From Aurantiacibacter aquimixticola (GTDB lineage: Bacteria > Pseudomonadota > Alphaproteobacteria > Sphingomonadales > Sphingomonadaceae), in contig NZ_RAHX01000001.1 of the NCBI RefSeq assembly GCF_003605475.1, positions 1,178,001 through 1,242,000 of the forward strand: a DNA stretch of 64,000 nt, written 5' to 3'. The position numbers and the translations under genes were made by a program. Below are positions 1 through 8,338 of this stretch, piece by piece. Numbering within the stretch: the first letter of the stretch is position 1; each line of letters starts with the position of its first letter. The notes under the pieces were generated by a model, which was given only the letters and a program-made list of their open reading frames with translations, was not told where the DNA came from and ran no database searches.

Positions 1-66
1 TTCCTTGCGCCGCGAGCGGCCCTTGAAATCGGCATAGCGTTTGAATGGCAGCAGCATCCATTCCAT
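1..66 (-). CDS. DUF805 family membrane protein, N-terminal fragment
   Basis: Only the first 22 codons lie in the window; the gene continues beyond base 1. The start is the ATG at 66. The peptide begins MEWMLLPFKRYADFKGRSRR, which matches the conserved beginning of DUF805 inner-membrane proteins (an aromatic/basic patch with an FxGRxxR motif before the first membrane helix). No function is established for this family. It lies downstream of the RDD gene on the same strand but is separated from it by an intrinsic terminator (103-131). The family call rests on this short N-terminal motif alone. Confidence 0.6.
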   Translation of the reverse strand, partial: MEWMLLPFKRYADFKGRSRRKE

Positions 67-102
67 CGTCCGTCCCCCCTGCTCACCCTTTCCCAGTCGC
101 TC

Positions 103-131
103 AAAAGAGAGGGACCGCGCGGCCCCTCTCC
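103..131 (-). terminator. Intrinsic terminator after the RDD gene
   Basis: On the minus strand a GAGAGGG / CCCTCTC stem (arms at 124-130 and 107-113) encloses a GC-rich loop and is followed directly by TTTT (106-103). This is a standard Rho-independent terminator 23 bp past the RDD stop codon. It separates the RDD gene from the DUF805 gene. Confidence 0.8.
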
Positions 132-153
132 TTCCGTCATCGCAAAGCGATTG

Positions 154-627
154 TCAGTCGAACACGCCTTCGGTGCCGTGGGTGCCGGGCTGCCCCTTCA
201 CCACCAGCGTGGAGCAGATGAGGTCGTGCAGACCCTGCTTCTTGTCGGTGAAGGCGACCATGATGAAGCCGATCAGCAAAATCAGCGCAGAAAGAATCTT
301 GGCGAAATAGCGGCCAAGTGCGCGCAGCCAGCTGATCCGCTGCCCGTTCGTGTCGGTGACGACGATGCCGACGGCCTTCTTGCCGAGCGTCGCCTGCCAA
401 TTGCTGCTTTCGAGCACGACGAAATAAACGACGCCGATCAGCGTCATGACCAGCGTGAAGATGCCACCACCGCTCGCCGCCATCGCTTCGGCCGCGATCG
501 GATCGAGCCCTGTCATCGCGCCCATGCTGAAACCGAAGATCGAACCGATCAGCACCTGCAGAATGAGCAGCAGGATGCCATCGATCAGATACGCTGCGAC
601 GCGTATCCAGAAACCAGCGTAGTTCAT
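154..627 (-). CDS. RDD family membrane protein
   Basis: 157 residues starting at the ATG at 627. The first helix carries the family hallmark, Arg near position 9 and Asp near position 16 (IRVAAYLIDG). Two further hydrophobic segments lie at roughly 65-90 and 110-130. The stretch from about residue 78 (NWQATLGKKAVGI) is the second conserved RDD segment, usually followed by a basic motif and the last helix, as here. RDD proteins are small three-helix inner-membrane proteins, some proposed as ion or small-solute transporters; the substrate here is unknown. It ends at a strong terminator and has no obvious operon partner. Confidence 0.85.
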   Translation of the reverse strand: MNYAGFWIRVAAYLIDGILLLILQVLIGSIFGFSMGAMTGLDPIAAEAMAASGGGIFTLVMTLIGVVYFVVLESSNWQATLGKKAVGIVVTDTNGQRISWLRALGRYFAKILSALILLIGFIMVAFTDKKQGLHDLICSTLVVKGQPGTHGTEGVFD

Positions 628-724
628 GTATTGTCCCCTTCATCCCGAACCCTGTTGGGACAGACAAAGCACCACAAACCCGTGCGCTTCGCAAGCGCCA
701 TTTCCACAGCCGAAGCGCGCCACG

Positions 725-748
725 AAAAAGGGGGGCCGAAGCCCCCCT
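725..748 (-). terminator. Intrinsic terminator after the TonB-dependent receptor
   Basis: On the minus strand a GGGGGC stem closes on GCCCCC over a TTCG tetraloop (746-731) and is followed by TTTTT (729-725). It lies about 30 bp after the receptor stop codon and ends that transcript before the RDD gene. Confidence 0.9.
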
Positions 749-776
749 TCCCCTCCCATTATTTCGTGGATCGCGC

Positions 777-3509
777 TTACCAGCGGAAGCGAACCGTGCC
801 GCCATAGGTGCGCGGGGCGTTCGGATAGGCCGAAACGCTGCGCGGCTGGGCCGGGCTGTCGAAGATCGTACCGAAATAGCGATCGTCGAGCAGGTTGCGG
901 CCCCAGGCCTGCAGGATCAGGCCGTTGTTGAATTCGAGGCTCAGCGACGCGGTCAGATCGTCCACCTGGCGACTGAACGGGGCTGCGGCGGCGAGCGCCG
1001 GTCCACCGTCGACGATCGTGCCATCCGGTCCGCGCACCGCGAAGGCGGGCAGGCCTTCGACCAGCTGCGTGTCGGACGACCAGAGGTAGTTCGCACGCGG
1101 GATCAGCAGGCCGAAACCGAGATCGAATTCGTACTGGCCGCCAACGATCACCGTCCATTCGGGGATGCCCGCCGGACGGGTGCCCGAGATATCGCCCTGC
1201 GCCGACTGCACGAAGCTGTCGTAAAGCGGGTCGAGATAGGTCACCGCGCCGTTCAGCGTCAGCCCGTCGGTCGGGAAGAAAGTGCTTTCGAACTCGACGC
1301 CGAAGGTCGACTGGCTACCGGCATTGGCGAGCACGAAGCCCGAGCCGGTAAAGATGTTGGACTGGAAGCCCTCGATCTCCTGGTCGAACACGGTCAGATT
1401 GGCTGAGAAGAAGTCGAAATTGGCCTTGATGCCACCTTCGATCACAGTCGATTCCTCAGGCCCGGCGAAGCGCGAACCGAAGGTCAGGTTCGGCAGGTCC
1501 AGCCCCGCAGCGATGATCGCATCGCGATCGCCGGGGAACGGACGTGCGTCGCGCGACAGGTTGATCGAGCTCGCCTTGAAGCCGGTGGCGTAGGACGCAT
1601 AGATGTTCACGTCCGGCGTCACGTCATAGGCGAGGCGCGCGGTGTAGCTGAAATTGTCGTCATTGGTCCGGCCGTCTTCCACTTCGTTCGGAACGCCGAG
1701 GAAGGGCGGCAGGAATTGCAGCGCGCGCAGCGGGTTGAGCGGGTTCGCCAGCGGATTGTTCACATTCGCATTGGCGAAAGCGACGGCACCGGCCTGAACC
1801 TGGCCGAAGGCGGTCGGGTTGCCGGCGGCGAAGGCGCCCACCTCGGCTGCGGTCGCCGCGCGGCCGAGCATGAGGATGTCACCCACGGTCTGCGCGATCG
1901 CGCCCTGCGTCAGCACCTGCCCGCGGAACGGGGCGAGCTGCGGCGCATCGAAATCGATCGAGGAGAACACGTCGGTCGACACGGCGTCCTGCGTGAACAC
2001 CTTCGTGTCGTCGGTGTAATTGCCGCCCAGCGTCAGCACGAGACCGTCGAAGATCTCGAAATCGAGCTGGCCGAAGAACGAATACGCCTCGGAATCGAGG
2101 GTGTAGGCTTCGGTGAAGCCCTGCCCCTGATTGAAGAAGGTGCCGACGAAATTCTGGCCGAAGGAGGCGCTGAAAACCTGTTCCAGCGGCACCGCACCGG
2201 GCGCTGCCGGCGACGGGAACAGCGAGAACGCGCCGCCGGACTGGCTGGCGACGACGAGGTTGGCGTAATTGCGGAAGTCCTCGCCATAGAGCAGCTGGTT
2301 GGACTGTTCGACATCTTCATTGAGGTAGAAGAAGCCGAGCAGCACATCGACGCGATCCAACACGGTTCCGGCGATGCGGAATTCCTGAGTGAAGGTGTCG
2401 ATCCGCAGATCCTGCGAGTTCGGGAAGATCAGGTCCGCGCTGGAGAAGTCGGAATCCTGTTCGGTCACCGATTCCGTCGTGCGGCTGGCGGTGATCGAGG
2501 TCAGCGTCCAGTCGCCGATATCGTAATCGATCTGGCCGGAAATGCCGTGATTGACGATGTCGTTGATGGAGTCGAAATTGTTGAACACGACATCCGCGAA
2601 GGGATCGTTCGGGTCGGTGACCTGGCCGCCCACGGCCAGCACCGCGCCGGTGGCGGGGCCGCTCTGCGCGTTGACGACGCCGCAACAGATTTCATCGATG
2701 CTGTCGTAATCGGCAATGATGCGCAGGCTGAGATCGGTGCCGTTGTCGATCAGCGCCTGGCCGCGAACGAACCAGCGATCGCGATTGTTGACGGTGCTGC
2801 CGGTGTTGAGGTCTTCGAAGAAGCCGTCACGCTCGTTCAGGCCACCGGCGATGCTCACCGCCACGGTGTCGGCCAGCGGTCCGGTGACGTAGGCGCGCGC
2901 GACGAGCGCGTCGAAATTGCCGTAGGTCAGCTCTGCGCTGCCGCCGAAATCGAATTGCGGTTCCTCGGTGACGACCGAGATGACGCCCGCCGATGCGTTC
3001 TTGCCGAACAGCGTCGACTGCGGTCCGCGCAGCACTTCGATACGCTGCACTTCGGGCAGATCGGAAATGGAGGAGGCGGTGCGGCTGCGATAGACGCCGT
3101 CGATGAATACGCCGACCGAAGGCTCGATGCCCGCATTGTTCGCGCCGTTGCCGAAGCCGCGAATGAAGAAGCCGGTATTGGCCGAGGACTGGCGCTGGCC
3201 AACCGTCAGCGAGGGGACGACCGTCTGCAGATCGTTGATGTCGCGGATCTGGTCACGCTCGAGCGTTTCGGCGCCGGTCACGGACACGGCGACGGGAATT
3301 TCCTGCAGCGTGGCTTCACGCTTGGTGGCGGTAACGATAATCTCGTTGCCCTGATTGCTGTCTTCACCGCCTTCGTCGGGGAATACGTCCTGGCCGGTAT
3401 CGGCCTCGTCCTGCGCCATCGCCACGCCGGGAACCAGCAAGGCGGCCGCGGCCACGCCGCACATGAAATTGCGCGAAAGACCGGCAGTGCCGGCACGAAC
3501 ATTCTTCAT
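777..3509 (-). CDS. TonB-dependent outer-membrane receptor
   Basis: About 910 residues. I chose the ATG at 3509 because GGAG lies 6 bp upstream; an in-frame ATG at 3521 has its purine-rich tract too close. A signal peptide ends near VAMA-QDE. A TonB-box-like EIIVTA stretch leads into the plug domain (roughly residues 65-180, with IRGFG and VLRGPQSTLFGKN). The remainder is a 22-strand barrel, ending in the usual aromatic C-terminal residue (RFRW). This subtype with an NAGIEPSVGVF(I)DGVY-like plug is abundant in sphingomonads. The ligand (siderophore, vitamin or carbohydrate) cannot be read from the sequence. There is no adjacent TonB/ExbBD, ABC transporter or sigma/anti-sigma pair, so this is an orphan receptor. 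Confidence 0.93.
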   Translation of the reverse strand: MKNVRAGTAGLSRNFMCGVAAAALLVPGVAMAQDEADTGQDVFPDEGGEDSNQGNEIIVTATKREATLQEIPVAVSVTGAETLERDQIRDINDLQTVVPSLTVGQRQSSANTGFFIRGFGNGANNAGIEPSVGVFIDGVYRSRTASSISDLPEVQRIEVLRGPQSTLFGKNASAGVISVVTEEPQFDFGGSAELTYGNFDALVARAYVTGPLADTVAVSIAGGLNERDGFFEDLNTGSTVNNRDRWFVRGQALIDNGTDLSLRIIADYDSIDEICCGVVNAQSGPATGAVLAVGGQVTDPNDPFADVVFNNFDSINDIVNHGISGQIDYDIGDWTLTSITASRTTESVTEQDSDFSSADLIFPNSQDLRIDTFTQEFRIAGTVLDRVDVLLGFFYLNEDVEQSNQLLYGEDFRNYANLVVASQSGGAFSLFPSPAAPGAVPLEQVFSASFGQNFVGTFFNQGQGFTEAYTLDSEAYSFFGQLDFEIFDGLVLTLGGNYTDDTKVFTQDAVSTDVFSSIDFDAPQLAPFRGQVLTQGAIAQTVGDILMLGRAATAAEVGAFAAGNPTAFGQVQAGAVAFANANVNNPLANPLNPLRALQFLPPFLGVPNEVEDGRTNDDNFSYTARLAYDVTPDVNIYASYATGFKASSINLSRDARPFPGDRDAIIAAGLDLPNLTFGSRFAGPEESTVIEGGIKANFDFFSANLTVFDQEIEGFQSNIFTGSGFVLANAGSQSTFGVEFESTFFPTDGLTLNGAVTYLDPLYDSFVQSAQGDISGTRPAGIPEWTVIVGGQYEFDLGFGLLIPRANYLWSSDTQLVEGLPAFAVRGPDGTIVDGGPALAAAAPFSRQVDDLTASLSLEFNNGLILQAWGRNLLDDRYFGTIFDSPAQPRSVSAYPNAPRTYGGTVRFRW

Positions 3510-3544
3510 CGAAATCTCCATCTCTCCCTCGGGTCGGGCGGTGC

Positions 3545-3558
3545 TGCCATTCTTGGCA
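3545..3558. promoter_or_regulatory. Inverted repeat in the receptor leader
   Basis: TGCCA-N4-TGGCA is a perfect inverted repeat 36 bp upstream of the receptor start codon. It could be an operator half-site pair or a leader hairpin. The 5-bp arms are short, so chance is possible. Confidence 0.3.
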
Positions 3559-3820
3559 ATCGTCCCGGAGGCCCCTCGGCGACTGTTACGTCAATTTTCG
3601 CCAATACGCGCGAGGCGCACGGCGCACAATCGCCGGATTCCACCGCTGTGGGCAAGTGGCGCACACTGTAACATTATCGCAACAAGGAGACGTCTCACCT
3701 ATAGGGAAGGCGAGGCTGCATACCGCACACGCCTTGCGGGGGCGCGCGTCCTCGGCTAGAGGCGCGCCAATTCGCAGGTGCAGCATTTTCGCCGCCTGCC
3801 CCGACACAGGAAAATACGAA
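3559..3820. other. Divergent intergenic region between receptor and typA
   Basis: The 310-bp gap between the receptor start (3509) and the typA start (3821) carries both promoters. Apart from the inverted repeat at 3545-3558 and a short GAGACGTCTC palindrome around 3690, I see no RNA gene, credible ORF or clear sigma-70 promoter. Reading frames here are extensions of the flanking genes. Confidence 0.5.
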
Positions 3821-5659
3821 ATGTCCGCGCCCCTACGCAACGTGGCGATCATCGCCCACGTCGACCATGGCAAGACCACGCTTGTCGACCAGCTCTTCCG
3901 CCAGTCCGGCACGTTCCGGGAGAACCAGCGCGTGGAAGAGCGCGCCATGGATTCCAACGAGCTGGAGCAGGAGCGCGGGATCACCATCCTCGCCAAGCCG
4001 ACCAGCGTGGAGTGGAAGCCAGAGGGCGGCCAGCAGACCTATCGCATCAACATCGTCGACACACCCGGCCACGCCGATTTCGGCGCAGAGGTGGAGCGTA
4101 TCCTGTCGATGGTCGACGGCGTCATCCTGCTGGTGGACGCCGCCGAAGGGCCGATGCCGCAGACCAAATTCGTGACCGGCAAGGCATTGGGCCTCGGCCT
4201 CAAGCCCATCGTCGTCGTCAACAAGATCGACCGCCACGATGCCCGCGCTTCCGAAGTGCTGGACGAAGTGTTCGACCTGTTCGTCAATCTCGATGCGAAT
4301 GACGAGCAGCTCGATTTCCCCGTGCTCTACGCCTCGGGCCGCTCGGGCTATGCCAGCGAAGACGCAGAAGCGCGCGAGGGCGACCTGCTGCCGCTGTTCA
4401 ACCTCATCGTGAACCACGTGCCAGCCCCCGATCTCGACGAGGACGGCGACTTTGCCATGCTGGCAACGCTGCTCGATCGCGACGCCTTCCTGGGCCGCAT
4501 CCTGACGGGCCGGATCGAAAGCGGGCGGCTGGAGGTCGGCATGCCGATCCACGCGCTGGACGTGAACGGCAATCGCGTCGAAGCGGGCCGCGCCACCAAG
4601 GTCTTCGCCTATAACGGGCTGGAGCGCGAGCCGGTGCTGCACGCCAAGGCGGGCGACATCGTGGCGATTGCGGGCCTGACCGAAGCGACCGTTTCCAACA
4701 CGCTGTGCGCGCCGCATGTCACCGCGCCTATCCACGCCCAGCCGATCGATCCGCCCACGCTCTCCATGACCTTCTCCGTCAATGACAGCCCCTATGCGGG
4801 CCGCGAGGGCGACAAGGTGCAGAGCCGTGTGATCCGCGATCGGCTGGATCGCGAAGCCGAGGGCAACGTGGCCATCCGTATCACCGAAGCCGCCGGCAAG
4901 GACGCCTTCGAAGTGGCGGGCCGCGGCGAATTGCAGCTCGGCGTGCTGATCGAGACCATGCGCCGCGAAGGTTTCGAGCTGTCCATCAGCCGTCCGCGCG
5001 TTCTCCACAAGGAGGAGAATGGCGAGCGGATGGAGCCGTACGAGACCGTCGTCGTCGATGTGGATGACGAATTTTCGGGCACCGTCGTCGAGAAGATGGC
5101 GCAGCGCAAAGCGGAAATGACCGACATGCGCCCCTCGGGCGGCGGCAAGACCCGGCTGACCTTTACCGCGCCCAGCCGCGGCCTCATCGGCTATCACGGG
5201 GAATTCCTGTCCGACACGCGCGGCACGGGCATCATGAACCGCCTGTTCGACAGCTACGGCCCATACAAGGGCAAGATCGAAGGGCGGCAGAACGGCGTGC
5301 TCATCTCCATGGAGCAGGGCGAGGCGATGGCCTACGCACTCAACATGCTGGAGGAACGCGGCACGCTGTTCATCGGGCCGGGCGAAAAGCTGTATCAGGG
5401 CATGATCATCGGCGAGAACGCCAAGCCCGACGACCTCGAAGTCAATCCGCTCAAGTCGAAGCAGCTCACCAACTTCCGCGCCAGCGGCAAGGACGAAGGC
5501 ATCCGCCTCACTCCGCCGCGCAAGATGACGCTGGAACAGGCGATCGCCTATATCGGCGATGACGAGATCGTGGAGGTCACGCCCGAAAGCATCCGCCTGC
5601 GCAAGGTCCATCTCGACCCGCATGAGCGCAAGCGCGCAAAGCGTTCCGGCAAGGACTGA
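3821..5659 (+). CDS. typA: Translational GTPase TypA/BipA
   Basis: 612 residues, the normal family length, from the ATG at 3821 with an AGGA about 9 bp upstream. An in-frame extension upstream to 3656 has no homology and is not used. The G domain shows [10 protein letters not shown] (G1, residues 12-21), a conserved RGITILAKP switch region, DTPGHADF (G3) and NKIDR (G4). Elongation-factor domains II and III/V follow, and then the TypA-specific C-terminal domain with [19 protein letters not shown]. BipA is a ribosome-associated GTPase involved in stress and cold adaptation and 50S subunit assembly. It is monocistronic and faces the ZIP-like gene tail to tail with a 6-bp gap. Confidence 0.96.
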   Translation: MSAPLRNVAIIAHVDHGKTTLVDQLFRQSGTFRENQRVEERAMDSNELEQERGITILAKPTSVEWKPEGGQQTYRINIVDTPGHADFGAEVERILSMVDGVILLVDAAEGPMPQTKFVTGKALGLGLKPIVVVNKIDRHDARASEVLDEVFDLFVNLDANDEQLDFPVLYASGRSGYASEDAEAREGDLLPLFNLIVNHVPAPDLDEDGDFAMLATLLDRDAFLGRILTGRIESGRLEVGMPIHALDVNGNRVEAGRATKVFAYNGLEREPVLHAKAGDIVAIAGLTEATVSNTLCAPHVTAPIHAQPIDPPTLSMTFSVNDSPYAGREGDKVQSRVIRDRLDREAEGNVAIRITEAAGKDAFEVAGRGELQLGVLIETMRREGFELSISRPRVLHKEENGERMEPYETVVVDVDDEFSGTVVEKMAQRKAEMTDMRPSGGGKTRLTFTAPSRGLIGYHGEFLSDTRGTGIMNRLFDSYGPYKGKIEGRQNGVLISMEQGEAMAYALNMLEERGTLFIGPGEKLYQGMIIGENAKPDDLEVNPLKSKQLTNFRASGKDEGIRLTPPRKMTLEQAIAYIGDDEIVEVTPESIRLRKVHLDPHERKRAKRSGKD

Positions 5660-5665
5660 TCGTGG

Positions 5666-6403
5666 TTAGACGCCGTGTCGCTCGGCGATGACGAGCGCGG
5701 CGTAGAGCAGCGTGCCGAAAAGGAATGGCAGGAAGGCGCTCTGGCGTTCTTCGGGCAATTCCTCCTTCAGCACGTTCAGCACAATGCCGCCCGCCAGGAA
5801 GGCGAACAGGCAGCCGATCAGCGTCTTGGACAGGTCTAGCACGAGGCCGAGCAGCCACCCGGCGATCACGCAGGCGGTGATGATCCATCGCCCGATCCTG
5901 TCATAGGCCGCGCGATTGTCCTCCCGCATGCCGAAATCGGCGGTGACGAAATGCAGGCTCATCGCGGTGAAATAGAGCGCGAGGCCCCACGCGCCCTCCT
6001 CTTCGCCCTGTAACAGCAGATAGCCGATCAGCAGGTTGAGCGCGCCATAGCTGACGGTGTGGAGATAGAGCACGTGTCGCTGCATTCGCTTCGCGTCGCC
6101 AGCCTCTCCGCCGCGCTGCACCAGCCGCTCCAGCCCGTAGAATGTCGCCAGCCCCGCCAGCGCGAGCGAGTAGACCACGCTTTCCGCCGTGATCCGGTCG
6201 ACGCCCATTTCCTCGGCGAATTCACGCTGATGCGCTGCAAGCTCGGGCAGGACGTGGAGAAAGATGTAGCCGACCGCCACCCCGCCCGCGAAACTCAGCC
6301 ACCGGCTACGCGGCGTGACCGAGAGAAAATGCAACCGCCCGACGAAAATATGGATCGCCGCAAAGGCGAGCGCCATCGCGCCGGTGATTGCGGTGATCCC
6401 CAT
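5666..6403 (-). CDS. ZIP-like multi-pass membrane protein
   Basis: 245 residues with about seven or eight predicted transmembrane helices. Segments such as GYIFLHVLPELAAHQ (about residues 45-60) and the C-terminal AGGIVLNVLKEELPEER resemble the His/Glu-rich helices of ZIP-type divalent metal transporters. The canonical HxxxE metal site is incomplete, so transport of Zn or Fe is an inference. It is the last gene of the Nudix/SPFH/NAD-kinase-like operon, starting 23 bp after the kinase-like gene. It could equally be an uncharacterised membrane protein with a different role. Confidence 0.6.
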   Translation of the reverse strand: MGITAITGAMALAFAAIHIFVGRLHFLSVTPRSRWLSFAGGVAVGYIFLHVLPELAAHQREFAEEMGVDRITAESVVYSLALAGLATFYGLERLVQRGGEAGDAKRMQRHVLYLHTVSYGALNLLIGYLLLQGEEEGAWGLALYFTAMSLHFVTADFGMREDNRAAYDRIGRWIITACVIAGWLLGLVLDLSKTLIGCLFAFLAGGIVLNVLKEELPEERQSAFLPFLFGTLLYAALVIAERHGV

Positions 6404-6426
6404 ACACGCGGCCTTAAGCGCGCCGA

Positions 6427-7320
6427 TCAGCTGGTGACAAGATGCAGCCGCTCCTTCGCGACGCCGACCTCCAGCCGACGGCCCCAGCCGAAATTGAGGA
6501 AATCAGCCTCCATCCCGTCGGCAAACACGACGCCGCCATCGTTCATCCGGCTCGTGAGCGTCAGCGGCTTCCCGCCCAGCGTGCCGTGCTTCATCGCGAT
6601 ACCGGTGGAGACGCTGGGAAAGGGTTCGCGCACGAACCAGCCGAGCGCGGTCTGCGTGGGTGCAAGTTCCACAGCGGCCCCAGTCGCAATCATGATAGAG
6701 CGCGCCCAGCCGGTCGCCCCGGTGCCGGTGGCGACGATCAGCCCGCTGCTGCTCTGCTCCTCGCGAGCCGCGCCATCCTCGATCAGGTAGCGCGCGGACT
6801 GGTGCGTGCGGTGGCCGATGAAAAGCTCGTTCAGCGCCACCAGCCGATCGCCATTGTCGAGCCGCCCTTCGGCCATCGTCCGCCGCTCCACCTCGGCATC
6901 GCCATGCCAGGCGCGAATGTAGAGGCTCGCCAGCTGCTGCGCGCGGAACCGCACGAGCACACCGTCATAGCGATCCGGATCGGGATTGACGCCGATCACC
7001 TTCTGCCCGTCCAGATATTTGGCGACATTGGGCACCAGCCCGTCCTGTCCCACGGCGACGATCACGTCTTCCGGCGTGAAGAGGAAGCGATCGAGATCGG
7101 CGCGCGGCACGTCGGCGTGACGCCATTCGTCGGGCAAGGCGGCATGCGCTGCCGACAGCGCCGCCTCCTGCCGCTCGTGCCGCGCCTCGACTTCGGCCAG
7201 ATCCTGCCCACGCTGCTGAAGGAAGAAACGCGCCTGATCGCGCGTTGCGTGCCGCGCGATCAGGCTTTCATATTCGGTCGGCCTCGTCACGAAGACCGCT
7301 CGAGGGGGCAGCGCGCCCAT
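6427..7320 (-). CDS. Atypical NAD-kinase-like protein
   Basis: 297 residues from the ATG at 7320, which lies only 4 bp after the SPFH stop codon. The core resembles the NAD kinase/diacylglycerol kinase fold: VIGVNPDPDRYDGVL, ALNELFIG (the NE motif region), and SSGLIVATGTGATGWARS, which corresponds to the TGSTAY-like nucleotide loop. The catalytic GGDG motif is altered to GQDG (AVGQDGLVPN, about residue 95), keeping the Asp-Gly pair. The first 70 residues form a charged helical region not found in standard NadK. Either a divergent NAD(H) kinase or a kinase-fold protein with another substrate; the neighbouring NrtR-like regulator supports an NAD link. Confidence 0.75.
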   Translation of the reverse strand: MGALPPRAVFVTRPTEYESLIARHATRDQARFFLQQRGQDLAEVEARHERQEAALSAAHAALPDEWRHADVPRADLDRFLFTPEDVIVAVGQDGLVPNVAKYLDGQKVIGVNPDPDRYDGVLVRFRAQQLASLYIRAWHGDAEVERRTMAEGRLDNGDRLVALNELFIGHRTHQSARYLIEDGAAREEQSSSGLIVATGTGATGWARSIMIATGAAVELAPTQTALGWFVREPFPSVSTGIAMKHGTLGGKPLTLTSRMNDGGVVFADGMEADFLNFGWGRRLEVGVAKERLHLVTS

Positions 7321-7324
7321 CGCC

Positions 7325-8326
7325 TCAGCCTTCGACCGGAGGAGCGATGGGAGCGGGAGCCGCCCTCGCCCCGGCGAACACGCGCGCCATTTCGGCAAGC
7401 ATGTCGGGCGCGATATTCAGCTGCTCGATCCCTTCGACCTTGGCGGCGAATTCGCGCGCGGCCAGCCCCAGCAGAACCTGCGGCGGCAGGTCGCGATAGA
7501 CCGCCATGTGCGCCTGCTCGGCCTCGGCCTTGGCCATCTCCACCTCGCGGATTCGCGCGGCGTCACCTTCGGCAGCGATCATCGCCGCTTCGGCCTCGCC
7601 TCGGGCTTCGGCCCGGGCATTGTCGGCTTCCTCGGCGATCAGCACCTTCTGCCGCTTGGCCAGCTCCACCTTGGTGGCGAGCTCGTTCTCGGCAATGGCG
7701 CGTTCCTTCTCCACCGCGAGCGCGCGGCGGGCGAACGTCGCCTCGTCGGCCTTTTGCTGCAGCGCCTCGAAAGTCGGGGTCTGCAGCGCCCGCTCCAGCT
7801 CGCTGGTCGGGGCGAGATTGGCAAGCCGGACGCTCACCACCTCGACGCCGATCTGGGCAAGGCCCGGATTGTCCGCCAGCGCCGCACCGATCACATCGCG
7901 CAAGGGATCGACGCCTGCATCGAGCAGGGCGCGCACTGGCGCAGTGGCGAGATATTCGAGCGCCGCCTGCCCGGCGATGCCGCTGATGCGGGTTTCGATG
8001 CTTTCAACGGGCCGCGCATTCCACTTGCCGGTCCTCGGATCGATGGTGAAATCGATGCGATCCGCCGCCTGTTCGGGCGCGGCGACGTGCCAGCCGATCA
8101 TGCCCTGCACGCTCACATCCTGGAAATCGGCGCTGCGGCCCTTCGTGAAGAAGGTCATCTCGCGGTCGTCCAGCGGCACTTCGGCGAGGCTGGCCGTCGC
8201 TGGCGCGAACCAGAAGACGAGGCCGCGGCCGCTTGCGCGCAGCTTGCCCTTGGCGAAGCGCAACACGTGCTGGCTGGGATCGGCGCGGAGAAGCGCAAGC
8301 GGTCCGTAAGTCGTGATATTCGCCAT
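7325..8326 (-). CDS. SPFH/Band 7 domain protein without membrane anchor
   Basis: 333 residues with a strong GGAGG 6 bp before the ATG at 8326. The SPFH (stomatin/prohibitin/flotillin) domain spans about residues 15-200. An Ala/Glu-rich coiled coil follows (about 205-275, with repeated AEARGEAEAA-type heptads) and then a short proline-rich tail. Unlike most prokaryotic SPFH proteins it has no N-terminal transmembrane helix or signal sequence, so it is predicted to be cytosolic or peripherally membrane-bound. SPFH proteins form ring or cage oligomers that scaffold membrane enzymes. It sits 12 bp after the Nudix regulator gene and 4 bp before the NAD-kinase-like gene, so all are probably co-expressed. 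Confidence 0.88.
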   Translation of the reverse strand: MANITTYGPLALLRADPSQHVLRFAKGKLRASGRGLVFWFAPATASLAEVPLDDREMTFFTKGRSADFQDVSVQGMIGWHVAAPEQAADRIDFTIDPRTGKWNARPVESIETRISGIAGQAALEYLATAPVRALLDAGVDPLRDVIGAALADNPGLAQIGVEVVSVRLANLAPTSELERALQTPTFEALQQKADEATFARRALAVEKERAIAENELATKVELAKRQKVLIAEEADNARAEARGEAEAAMIAAEGDAARIREVEMAKAEAEQAHMAVYRDLPPQVLLGLAAREFAAKVEGIEQLNIAPDMLAEMARVFAGARAAPAPIAPPVEG

Positions 8327-8338
8327 GATTGACCTCCT

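Noticed and set aside
1716..3671. 651-residue plus-strand open frame opposite the TonB receptor
   Set aside because: Antisense to the receptor, which has clear family motifs; the frame has none.
3559..3820. Small RNA or short gene in the receptor-typA gap
   Set aside because: No open frame with ribosome site and no convincing promoter/terminator pair; open frames are extensions of neighbours.
3833..5623. 596-residue minus-strand open frame opposite typA
   Set aside because: It lies antisense to a clear TypA gene and its protein has no recognisable domain; long antisense frames are expected in GC-rich DNA.
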